64,000 nucleotides of DNA from Paroedura picta (taxonomy: Eukaryota; Chordata; Lepidosauria; Squamata; Gekkonidae), in the NCBI RefSeq assembly GCF_049243985.1, contig NC_135384.1, positions 935,001 through 999,000 on the forward strand, in the 5' to 3' direction. Position numbers and translations under genes: made by a program. The notes beneath the pieces were generated by a model. That model made no database searches, was not told the origin of the DNA, and saw nothing but the letters and a program-made list of their open reading frames with translations. Below are positions 33,811 to 44,243 of this stretch, one piece after another (position 1 is the first letter of the stretch; every line of letters begins with the position of its first letter).

Positions 33811-34873
33811 AAAGACGGATGATCCCAAGGAGGGCTCCTCTGGCCCCTCTGTCCCTCCCAGCGCACACCTGTGGCGCTTACCTGTGTGGTGGCCCCACTG
33901 CTGGTCCAAGGGCGCTCCCTCCGAGTGGAAGTGGATTCCTCCCCAGCCCTGTTCCTGGCGCAGGGGGTGGGGAGTCTGCAGTTCCGCCTTCCCTGGCTTA
34001 CCTGCCAACAGCTCTCCTGGGCGGGCCAGGTAGGCGGAGAGGCAGACCGGCCGAGCAGCTTCCCTTTCCCAGGGCACAACAAAACCGTAGTCAGACCACG
34101 ACTGGCCAAGCTGATTGCCAGGGTTTCTGCCCACCGGGCTGGGAGGAGGGAGGGGAGGGGAGGGGAAGGGAGTGTCGCCAGCCAGCCCCCGGGTGTGGCC
34201 TGGGGTTCTCCTGGAAGAAGGACCTGTGCTTAGGTATAGTCCCCTTTCTCATTGGGATTCCAGGCAGGTGAGTCATGGGACTGTCAATAAACCACAAAAG
34301 AGGATTTTGTTGTAGAACCAACTGGAAGTGTGAACACAGACCTGAAGCAAGGCAATTTGACAGCTCCAGGGGACAAACTCTGCAGTTCACCCTGCATTCG
34401 AGGGGAAATCCCTCTCCACATCCCCTCCCCCCAAAAATCTCCAGCTGTCTCTGAGGCTTGAGTTGGCAACTCTAGGAGGAGGCCTTCCTACAAGGGCACT
34501 GGTTTTTCAAGAAGCACTCTGTACATGCTCATGGTCACAGCCCAGCCCTTCTAGAGTCATGAGGAAAGGCCAGCTTTTGCCATGCCTCCCCCCCTCTGAG
34601 GGAGAACACAGACAGGGGGGGAGGTTCAAGTCCCTGGCAGATTCCCACGTTGGTTTCTCACCATCCTGGCTGCAAAGGGAGGGGAGGAAGAAACCAGGTT
34701 GGCCCTGAAAGCAGCTCCTTGGCTGGGGAGGGGGGGAAGGAGAAAGCCTGGAGGGCGGAGGGGCTTCCGACTCCCCCACCCCAGGAAGGCTCCAAGCAGC
34801 GGAATAAAAGGTAGAAAAAAGTAAAAACTGCAGGTGCCCAAATAAGATGCAGCCCAATGGGCTTAATCAGCAG

Positions 34874-34879
34874 TTTATT
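34874..34879 (-). terminator. TMEM95: Poly(A) signal, probably of TMEM95
   Basis: On the minus strand this reads AATAAA in CAATTGCAATAAACTGCTG. It lies about 1.26 kb beyond the proposed TMEM95 stop and is the first perfect signal there. Confidence 0.5.
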
Positions 34880-36134
34880 GCAATTGCCTGGGGGGAGATG
34901 GCCGCTATCAAGGGTGAAAGGCAAGGCAGACCATAGAGTCTGGGCAAAATGGATGTGCTAGAGTGACATCACACCCTCGCGGAGAGGGGGCTGAGGTGGG
35001 GGGGGCCCAGGGATCCCCACACGCCCTGGGGTCAGAACTACCGGCCTCTTGCCCAAGGAGGCAGCTGGGGGTTTGCCGCTGAAGTGCTGCACGAGAGATT
35101 TGCGCAAACAAGCCCCAGGCAGGCAGCCCAGCCACAACCACCACGCCTGGCGGCCGATCAGAAGCACTCGGAGCAAAGAACCTCTGGAGACCTTGGCACA
35201 AGCAAGATTTTTAATCGGCAAGCCAAGCATCCCATTGGTCGAGGCGATGGCGGCCACGCTCAGGTTTGCTTTCTTCGCGTGCCAACCTGCGAGGCGTTGT
35301 GAGTCCACAGGGCTGGGCTCCACCCCCCCAGCAAAGGTTGTGGGGCAACACGGTGTCTTCAGAGGGGGCGTCTCCTGCGGCCATGCGAGGCCGTCCTCTG
35401 CATCAACAGGACATCGTGGTGTGTGGCGGGTAGTTCCTGAGGGCCTCTGTGCTCAACTTTGAGCGTGCCTCCGTATTCTCCCTGTGGCTTCCCAGTTTTC
35501 TATGTGCCCATGCTGCAAACCCTTAGTATTGACTGAAGCCTTTTCCCCATGTGCACACAGACGCATAAATGCATGTCCCTCGGCCCCCTTGGACACCACG
35601 CCCCCTCTGGGAGCGGCACACACACGGTTGTGAACAGAGCTCTGCAGGCTACACAGTCGCACTGGCGCAGGCACCCCCCCCCCCCCAAAACACCAACTCT
35701 GGACTTGTGGCCACGGAAAAAACGCTTGGGGTGGGGAGTCCTGCTGCTTCTCCTCCCTCGGGGGCCTCACTCCATCGCCACCCCAGGGTGGAATCGGAAC
35801 CTGGAAGGGCAAAAAGGAAGACCCCCCACAGACACATACACACATGCTTAATTCCAATCAGTTTCCGCAGTACAGTCATGAAGACCCTTGTGCTTCGGGG
35901 GGGGGGGCATGGCAAAAGCCCCCCCTGGCCCTGCCCACTTTCTACAAACACTTGGTGGGCACCGGGAAGGGCACCACATTGGGGGGCCTTGCACTAGCGG
36001 TCCCCAAGCCTCCATGAACATCTGAAGGATCTCTGCCTCTCCTTTCTCCTGCTGTGCCCACCCCACCCCGTCCTCCCGCCCTCTGCTTGGCAACCGCCAG
36101 ATGCCTCCCCCCCTCTGCCCGCCATTGGCATCAC

Positions 36135-38294
36135 TCACTCGAGGGCGCACGTGACCATGCCCAAGAAGAAGCAGGAGCACGCAATGGTGCTCAGGAGCAT
36201 GATGGCCTTCGGGAGATCCAGGCGCTCTGCGGAGAGGGAGGGAGAGAAGGTCCGCTCAGGCACGGCGAAGCCCCCAGGCACACTGGCCTGGCTGGCAGCA
36301 GGCAGCCGGGAGAAGGGGCTCCCACCCCCCCAACTCCCCCCCCAACTCCCCCCCCAACTCCCCCCCCCAACTCCCCCCCCACCCCCCCTCTGGGTCCGGC
36401 AGCCTCTCGCCTGGGTAGCAGGTCTTCATCTCCCAGCAGGGCGTGTCCTCCGTCCGGCAGGAGGAGCAGTTGACCACTGGAGCGGAGACATCTGCCGAAG
36501 CCATTGGGGGAAGGGCTGGGTTAGGGACTGGAGGCCCCAAAAGAGGGGGAAACCCCCCACTGGGAAGAAGTGTGGTTGGAGGATCCCCAGCCGCTTTGGG
36601 CCTTTGGGATTCTGACCCAACCGGGTGGCCTCAGCCACAAGGGGCAGCCCAGGAGGCAGAACCGGCCACAAAATGGCGGCCGCCGGAGGTGGGGTCGGCC
36701 ACAAAGTCGTACCACAATGAGCTTCGTGCCGTGGTGGCAGCTGCTGCCAAAGTAACATTTAAAAAAATCTGCCTAGCCAATCGGACCTCCAGGGGCTCCA
36801 CGTTAGGGACCCCTGGAGCAGTTCTTTGCCTCGTCTCCCGATCCTCTCCGGTGGTGCCAGGCTGGTAGTTGCACAGGGGTCTGGGTGTGGGGCTGATGGG
36901 AGGGTGCAGGGAGAAAGGGGTGGGGGTCTTGCCCATCCCGGAGTCTCAGCCCCTTTCCCAGGACTTACGGCAAGCCGGAGGGCACAACGCTGGAAGAGAA
37001 GGAAAGGAAGCGCGTGAGGGTCTGTTCTTGGACACACACCCCCACGGCCAATTTCCAAAGAGAAAAGGGCTGGGCCATCCACCCTCCCACCCCCCAGATG
37101 TGTGAAGTTACATGTGCAGGAAGGAAAGGCCTTCTGTGCATGCTCAGAAGCACTTTACTCCTTTTTACTCTCCCTGGTTTCCAAGAAGCCCTTCCCCAAA
37201 TGGGCCCCCGGATATGTCGCCCCGTACCCTCTCTGCTCTGCTCCCACATCTTCACCTCGTGAAGCCAGTCCCAGAACTTCGGGAAGTCTTCCAGGGTTTG
37301 GTTGATCTCTAAAGAGGAGGGAGAGGCCCCTCCGTCACCCACTCCTGGACCGAGCCCTGCCCCCCTCTCAGCCCGCAATTCACCATCCCCCACCCTGGCC
37401 GGACCCCAAAGGGAGAGACTCACCGATAACACGAAAGACTCGGTGCGTTTTTTCCAGAATCAGATCCAAGGAAAGCTCATCTGCAGACAGGGAGGCGGAA
37501 GGGATCAAAGAGGGGGGTGGGATGCCAACCTCCAGGGGGTGGCTGGAGACCGCCTGGAATTACAACAGATCTCCAGGCAGCAGGGATCAGATTCCTGGGG
37601 GGAAATGCCTGCGGGGGGGGGACGGAACAGATCCTGGCGTCCCACCCCAGTCTCCATGAATTCCCCAACCTGGAGGTGGCCACCCTAGCTCTCATCGGCC
37701 AAACTGAGCCAGGATGGTGAGGACGGTGCTTTCAGGGTGTAGCAGCCTCGGTCTGCCACAAAAGAGGCGGTCAAGAGTCCAAGAGCACCATAAAGACAGT
37801 CAAGAGTTTTGGGGAACGGCTTTTCGAGAGTTGAATCTCCAGGAGCTTGGGGGTCTCAAGTGGCGACACCCTCCAATCCTAACAGGTCTCTGGCTCAGAT
37901 CCAGTGAAGAGCTGAGCTTTGCTGGGTTCCAGTCCTTGTTGCTGGCCCACCGTGCTCCTTGCGTGACCCAGGGCCTGTCTCAGCTCCAGGGGACCCACAC
38001 GCCCCTCCCTCCCCTCCCAGGGGCCCCAGGCGTCCTGGCTGGCCTACCGAGAGCAAAGCCTTGGAAGGACCCCCTCCCCCAGGGGTAGCTGGTACAATTC
38101 TGCCGGCCGAAACGTTCGCGGTATTGAGCGCAGAGCCGGGCAAAACGGCCCTTCAGGTTCTTGAAATGCAGCCGGCAGGGGAGGCACCCCTCGGCCTCCA
38201 GGCCCCCACCGGCCAGGAGGAGGAGGAGGAGCAGGAGGGTGGCAGCAGTGGGGGCCGGGGGGGCCCCGCGGGGGGCGAAGGCTGCGGAGGCCAT
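36135..38294 (-). CDS. TMEM95: Sperm-egg fusion protein TMEM95, six coding exons, 192 aa
   Basis: Exons in transcript order: 38294-38048, 37480-37424, 37308-37228, 36989-36969, 36491-36411, 36226-36135; every join is phase 1. TMEM95 is a sperm membrane protein related to the IZUMO fold and is needed for sperm-egg fusion in mammals. A leucine-rich signal peptide (about 1-31) is followed by the CLPC pair (Cys37, Cys40). FALDELSL and EKTHRVFRVIEINQ then match human FALDEVSM and EKTHRVLRVMEIKE. CPPAC, NCSSC and a further disulfide-rich stretch precede one membrane helix (about 170-191). Exon 4 is only 21 nt. The intron after 36411 begins with GC, not GT, but only this site keeps the frame into the membrane exon. 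The TGA at 36135-36137 overlaps a good donor (GA|GTGAGT), so a further C-terminal exon is possible. Human TMEM95 is 176 aa. Neighbours TNK1 and KCTD11 agree. Confidence 0.87.
36321..36390. repeat. C-rich tandem repeat (AACTCCCCCCCC) in a TMEM95 intron
   Basis: Four or five AACTCCCCCCC-type units of 10-12 bases lie in the 184-base intron between TMEM95 coding exons 5 and 6. The transcribed strand gives G-runs. Confidence 0.85.
37012..37129. repeat. 118-bp near-identical duplicated sequence, copy 1 (TMEM95 intron 3)
   Basis: It matches 41639-41756 at 115 of 118 positions, with three transitions and no gaps. It starts GCGTGAGGGTCTGTTC and ends GTGCAGGAAGGAAAGG. It lies 22 bases upstream (transcript sense) of the 21-nt exon. 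Confidence 0.9.
37521..37688 (+). repeat. Terminal-inverted-repeat element in TMEM95 intron 1
   Basis: GATGCCAACCTCCAGGGGG at the left and AACCTGGAGGTGGCCACCCTAG at the right frame it. The left half carries CCTGGAATTACAACAG. Confidence 0.65.
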
Positions 38295-38959
38295 GGGAGG
38301 CAGCCGGCTGCGGGGGTGGCCTGAGTGGCGTTCCGCAGACTGTCTCCCCTCTGGGGCAGGTTCTAAGAGGGCCCCCAGCAACGTTCCACGTTCTCTTCTT
38401 AAGGGGCCAGGCTGCGTGGCTAGCACTGGTGGGAGGAAGCCAGCCTCCCATGGGGGTGGCAGGAGGAGGCCCTGGAGGCTCCCCCTGAGTTGGAGGGGAA
38501 GTTCCAGAAGGGGGGCCTGGGGACTTTTGGGTGGGCACCGAGCAAGCGGGCAGGGTCTCTCTTGCCCTCCGTGCTTTTGAGCATCAAAGCCAGACCAGTC
38601 TGAGCCTGGGCTCTGTGGAGGCCCAGCATTCCTGCATGGCCCTTTCAGGGCTCCTGGAGAGCATCTCCTCATCACCAGAGGTCAGGCAGGAGCTGAGACT
38701 AGCAGTGCCACGGACTGGGGCCCTTGGATGTCACCTGGACGGCAACGTTATATGTTTCTTTACACCCTTTTGGGAGCCACTTTGAGATGCAGGGGAAGCA
38801 GGATCAACAATAGCGACATTGATTGATCGACCCTCACGTGCAGCTCCTGGAAGCGAGGAGTCTTTTGTTTTGTTTTTTAATCAGATCAGAATAAAACTGA
38901 GCGGGCCGTTAAAATGAGGAACAACTGGCACTGGGGTATACATGACAGGAAGCTGCCTC

Positions 38960-39098
38960 CACAATGGGCTTGTTTTATTACATATAGTATTATATACTGT
39001 TTTTAATGTTGTTAACTGCCCAGAGCCAACAAGGGGGTATACAAATAAAACATTCATTCATTCATTCATTCATTCATTCATTCATTCATTCATTCATG
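38960..39098 (+). repeat. Retroposon 3' end with (ATTC)n tail
   Basis: ACTGTTTTTAATGTTGTTAAC, CCCAGAGCCAACAAGGGGG and TATACAAATAAAAC are followed by about twelve ATTC units (39050-39097). Confidence 0.7.
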
Positions 39099-40138
39099 GA
39101 GGGTTCAGGCTTGCTTTGATAGAGGCAGCTTGCAGGATCCATAAGCCTTCCCTCTAGCACATTTACAATGAATCCACTTTCTTCCCTGCCCAACTCCCAG
39201 AACAGAGCAAGAGGCGTGGGGGGTGTGGGGGGATGCTGTAGCATAAACAGGCCCACAACCTTTGGGGGGTCTGAGCTTTCCAGACCCACAGCTCCCAGGG
39301 GGCTAAGGCAGAGGGGAAGTTCTCATCCATCCCATCCTTCCGTTCTCTCTCTTTCACACACACAGAGGCAGAGGAAAGTTCTACCTGGAGCGGAGATGCC
39401 GGCCGGCCACTGAACCTGGGCAATTCTCCTAGGAGCTACACACCCCACCAGAATTCCCTTCTGTGCTTTCCTCCCCGCAGTTCCAGAGCAGTGGAGACTC
39501 AGGAGCACCACTGACAGTGCACATCTGCAGGGCCTGGGGATGCACACAAGGCCCAAGGCCCACTCGGAGTGTGTCAGTCAGACCGCCAGCGGCTCCTTTA
39601 AAGCCCATTCTGGAATTCAACCAGTATCCGCCTCCCCCCCCCCCGCCCACGGAGAGCATTGCCCCTCCCCCCTCCCTCCCTCCCCCCCCAGCAGCCACCA
39701 GAAAGGAGGGAGGCGCCGGCTGCTGCCAAAGGTCAGGGTGTTTCCGCACATGAGAGGAGAGCATGTGAGGGCGATAAACAGGGCGAGGGTGTGCCAGCGC
39801 ATAGATCACGCAGCGCACAGACAGAAGCCTTCAAAGAGAGTCATTATCCACACACAAAGCACCGCCGAGGCTGGAGACGCTGCCCGACCGCCAAGAGGCC
39901 CAGCCCCCGAGGGCAGGAGGTCCACCTGGCAGAGAGCCCCCCCCCCAAGCCAGAGAAGACGGCGTCTCCCGCCTCCCAGATCTGAGCAAGACATGCAGGG
40001 CGAGGGGCAGGATGCCCGGGGCAGCCCCACAGCCTCAGCACGTCCCCCCCCTCAGGTCAGAGACGCCTGACAGGAGGGAGGGGCCCACGTGTCTGCCTGG
40101 CCAGGCACAAGGCCGGACATTCACGGACTTGCCATGTT

Positions 40139-40262
40139 ATTTATTTATTTATTTAGATTTTTATACCGCCCTTCCCTACGGCTCTGAGTGGTTTACAGAA
40201 AACATTTCAGAACACTCCATGGAACGGTATCAGTATCAATATAACAACAATAACAGTATGGC
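40139..40262 (-). repeat. Retroposon 3' end, reverse orientation
   Basis: TTATTTATTTATTTAG and TTTTTATACCGCCCTTCCC with CGGCTCTGAGTGGTTTACAG is the reversed tail of a common squamate retroposon. Confidence 0.6.
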
Positions 40263-40410
40263 CCATGTCTTCTGTAGTCGGGAGAGCCACGTGGATGCCA
40301 CGGCCATTCCCACCTCCCAGCCCGGGGGTTCCTGGATGTCACCCAGCCCTTCTGCTGCAGACCCACATAGCCGATCTCCCTCCAGAAGAGTAGCTTGGCT
40401 AGGGCAAAGG

Positions 40411-40564
40411 AGTGCCAACCTCCAGGTGAGGCCTGGCGCTCTCCTGGAGTTACCGCTGGTCTCCCAGCAACAGAGAAGAGTTCCCTGGTGGCCCCTGCCC
40501 CTCCCCTGCCCCACCTTCCCCAGGGAATGTAAGGGAATTTCCCAAGCTGGAGATGGGAACCGTA
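40411..40564 (+). repeat. Terminal-inverted-repeat element
   Basis: It runs from AGTGCCAACCTCCAGGTGAG to CTGGAGATGGGAACCGTAG, with the usual CCTGGCGCTCTCCTGGAG in the left half. Confidence 0.6.
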
Positions 40565-41638
40565 GAAATGGCATCACATGTTTGCCAGACAACCCTGGAC
40601 GCAAGGGGCTAAACGCACAGTGTGTGTTTCCACAGAGGACTCAAAGCGAGAGCAGCGCATGGGTGTGCAAACATCACAGAGCTGGGAAGCCCAGAAGTCA
40701 GCGGTGCTGCGCATGTCTCGGGCTGCCTGTGTGCTTCAGAGAGTGCCCTCTGCTGGCCAGCAGGCAGGCCTGCAGGGAGACCCCCACCCTCCCGGCAAGA
40801 CTCTTCCGCCCCCCCTAGGCAGAGTCCTCCAACGCCGGGCTGAATCTCACAGAGCCAGCGTCCGGGCCTTGCCTGCTGAGAGGCGCAAAGCCAGGAGGTG
40901 CCAGGAGGGTGGACCAGCACCCCCTCCCGTGCCCGCACTGCTGCCAGCCAGAGACCCGCTGCTGCCGGAGGAGGAAGTGTGTGGACTTTGGGCAACACAA
41001 TACCTCAGGCGAGCCCCGACCCAAGCGGAGTGCCTGGTGACCAAGCTCCCGAAGAGGAAACAAGAAAGGTCTGAGCCACAGAGGCCAACCGGCAGGAATC
41101 CTAACCGGGGCAGGAAGCTCACCCCACTCGCTTCACTTTCGAAGGGTCCCTTGGGGGCGCAAGAGGGGCGTTTCCGGAGAACGCACAATGTCCCGTGAGC
41201 CGCCGGTGCCCCGTTCTCGGTCCCGGCCACCATTAAGGGAAGAGTCCGGGACGGAGAGGGCGTCTTCTGCACGGAGCGGCTTCCTGGGTCGGACGGACGG
41301 GGTTCCTCTTGCTCACAGCTGAAAGGCTGCATGTCAAGACATCTGCCCTCCCGCCCGCCCCATACAGTCCCCCTCCCAGCCAGCTGACACCGGGCCCAGC
41401 CAGCCAGATCCATTCTCCCACACCCTGAAAGAAAGCTGACATGGGAAGCAAGGCATGTGTGAAAACATGAGTTTTATTAGGCGCCACCTTCCCCCTGGCA
41501 GGCTGGCTCAGCCCTCCTCACAAGGGCAGCGGAAAATCATGTCTCAGAGCCAGCCCCCCCCCCGCACATCAAATCCCCCGCTTTTGGTAAGAGGCAAATA
41601 ACATTAGCAGACCTCCCTCACTCCAGGGGGGCTTGAGG

Positions 41639-41756
41639 GCGTGAGGGCCTGTTCTTGGACACACACCCCCATGGCCAATTTCCAAAGAGAAAAGGGCTGG
41701 GCCATCCACCCTCCCACCCCCCAGATGCGTGAAGTTACATGTGCAGGAAGGAAAGG
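41639..41756. repeat. 118-bp near-identical duplicated sequence, copy 2
   Basis: Same orientation as the copy at 37012-37129, with three mismatches. The flanks do not match beyond the 118 bases. Confidence 0.9.
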
Positions 41757-41809
41757 GGAGTGGCTTCCCTAGCAGGCTCCTCCCCCTTCAGGGCAGCCCT
41801 TTATTCCAC

Positions 41810-41815
41810 CAAAGA
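41810..41815 (-). terminator. KCTD11: Candidate poly(A) signal of KCTD11
   Basis: This is AATAAA on the minus strand, about 2.4 kb beyond the KCTD11 stop. A second one lies at 41473-41478. Which, if either, is used cannot be told. Confidence 0.4.
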
Positions 41816-43737
41816 GCCTCAGTTTTTGGCCTTACCTGTCACTGTCAGCACAAAGCAAAATGGTAAACAAGACCTCGGGGGGGGGGGGAAGAGATTTTCC
41901 CAACTTTGCTTCCTTGCTGTGTCCTGCTGCCCCCCCAGCATCCTTCCAAGGACTCTAGCCCTGACCACCCTACATCCTTTGGGAAATCTACCTGTTGAAT
42001 GGCTGCCTGCGGTACCCAGAAAGGGAGCCACGCCACGCCTGCAGCGGGCAAAGGCAGACCGAGGCATTTAGTGTCTCCAAGGCCATCTGCAGTTGCTGGG
42101 GCTGCCCGGCCTCCGTCAAGGAGAAGGCAAACAGGCGGGGCCATCAGAGCCTGGCACGGCCCCCTCCCTGCTCGGGCAGACACAATGCAAAACGCCAGGC
42201 AGCAGGCAGCTCCCGACTTAGCCACTGCCCCCTCCCCCCCCCCCACTGGCTGCAGGGAGCCCCTAAGAAACCAGCCACTGAGCACCGGGCGTAGGATGCT
42301 CTGGGATCCCACCCGCTCTGGCTGCATCCTTGTGCTTAGGACCGCTCGGCTCAGGACCACCGGCTGGCTGATCCAGTACCTGAGACCCGCTCACAGCTTG
42401 CAGACAGAGGAGCTCCATTCGAGTCCAGCAAGCCCCTCCCTTTGCCAGACAGGCAGTGCTGACCCTCAAAGCCCTCGGCCCCCAAACCACCCCTGCAGGA
42501 CTGGAATGGCGCTCGTCCCACACGGCCTCTCTGAAACCACGTCAGGAAGCTTACTGTAGAGCAGGCCCATTCAAGTCAACAGGACTCCTTTGGAGTAGGC
42601 GTGCTGCCATTGCAGCCCCTTGGCACATGCTCAGAGACACACTCCTGCCCCTGGGTTAGCAGACGGGGGGAGGTCCTCCCAGGCCCCCAAGCCCTGCCCC
42701 TCCACACGGGCGCCTGGATCCTGACACATCCGCTCCTCCCCCTGCATCCGAGGTCTTCACTGGGGGGCTTCTGGGCTGCCCACACCACAGCGGGGGGGGG
42801 GGGAATCCAGAGACGGAGCCCAGCTGCTGCACAGCAAGACCCAAGGCCCAGGCCGATGGTCCTGGAAGAGAAGGAGGAGGCGGTGGGAGACAGCACCAAA
42901 GAGCACCAAGGAGACCCCGAACAAAGGCCAAAGGCTGGCACGCTGGCCGACAGACCCCGCTCCCCCCCACGCCAGAGAGCCATGCCAGCTCCTGCCCCCC
43001 CCCCGGAACATCCAACACCCTCCCTCCCTCCGCCTTGGGGAAAAGAGACCTGGAGCCCCTCCACTATGTGGGACGGGACCAGTTGGGGGAGGGGCTGATT
43101 TACACCCCAAAGGCTGGATGCCTCTTTGCCCGCCTGCCCTCGCCCCTTCCAAAGTGTGGGTGGGAGGGGGCAATCCTGGCATTACGAAAATCCACCCCCA
43201 CAGACGGAGACTGGCCCTACCACAGAGATCTCGTCTGATGTCTGACACTGTGGGTAACTCAGGGGCAACTTCTGGATCCCACCCACCTTCCTTTGGCCAC
43301 CTCTGGGCAGAATCAGACAGCCTTCCCTCTCCTGCCCCCTGCTCCAAGCTGCGTCAGAACAAACACCTGAGGCTGCCTCCTGCCGAGCCACGCCGGGCCA
43401 GGATTGCCTGCTCAGACCGGCAGCAGCTCCCCAGTGTCTCTGGCTGAGGCCTTTGCCAACACTGCAGGTGGCATTCCCCGCCCAGAGCCCTCGGGCAGGC
43501 AGGCGTTCAGCGCCCTCCTGAGCGGGGAGCTGTGGCCGGGTCCCCCAGCCGGTCTGTGGGCGCAGCTGTCGTCTTCCTCCTTTCGCCTTCCCCTCCCCTT
43601 GTGAACTGAGTGGAGGTAAACTCCAGAAACCTGAACTCTAGGGTGAAGGGTCATAGGAGCTGGCCACAAGCGAATGTACCCGAGCGGAGGGCTATTTGAA
43701 GACTGGAAGGGCCAGCCCCTGGTCCCCCAGAGAGCCA

Positions 43738-43818
43738 CACAACTGACCGGCTCCATGCTGGAGATGCCAGGGGCTGAACCGGGGACCTCCCTCCGCCCCC
43801 ACAGCCCCGTCCCTAAAA
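43738..43818 (-). repeat. SINE head fragment
   Basis: ATGCTGGAGATGCCAGGGGC and GAACCGGGGACCTCC form a reversed tRNA-derived SINE head. Confidence 0.5.
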
Positions 43819-44243
43819 GCAGGAGACCAGCCCAGCGGAGAGCCTCTGGTCTGGTCTTGGGCTCTGGTCCAGGAAAGCCAGCCCCTTCCCTCCCTCTCTG
43901 CCGCTGGGGTGGGAATTCCAAGGAATGAGAAACAGTTTCCCAGCCTCGAGCCTGACAGCATCATCCCAGCCTGTGGGGTTGTGTCACTGGAAGGAATCCG
44001 GGTCCTCCTCCGCACACAGGGAACCTGCCCAGGTGGGAGAAGCCATCCCTCTCGGGGGCGGCCCGTGGAGACCTGCTCTCGGTGGAGCTGCTCGCTGCCA
44101 TGGCTCTGGGGGGGGGACTCAGCCCTGGAGGCTCCTGCGGGGCCCTGAGGACCACCTCCTTTCCTTACCCTCTCGGTGCCCCTCCAGGGGGGCCGCCCGC
44201 GCTCCTCCTCCTCCTGCTGCCCAGGCCTCATCGGCTGCGGCAT

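Larger units (their letters stand above)
29250..34850. other. Intergenic region between the TNK1 5' end and the TMEM95 3' end
   Basis: No coding exon is supported. It holds inverted-repeat elements at 29786-29853 (-) and about 30800-30955 (-), a (TG)n run at 29989-30010, several SINEs, and the polypurine tract at 33678-33810. A 5' untranslated TNK1 exon could lie at the left end but was not recognised. A repeat end is seen at about 34400-34475 (GAGTTGGCAACTCTAG). Confidence 0.5.
38295..44243. other. Region between TMEM95 and the KCTD11 stop codon
   Basis: No coding exon is supported. The right part, from about 41800 to 44243, may be the KCTD11 3' UTR. The left part contains LINE/SINE tails at 38960-39098 and 40139-40262, an inverted-repeat element at 40411-40564, and C-rich patches around 39630-39690. 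Confidence 0.45.

Noticed and set aside
33520-34134. Open frames with (SFLPSFLP)n or (KEGR)n repeats
   Set aside because: They are translations of the GGAAA/GGAA microsatellite.
36372-36410. GT donor downstream of TMEM95 exon 5 instead of the GC donor
   Set aside because: It shifts the membrane-helix exon out of frame and loses the helix.
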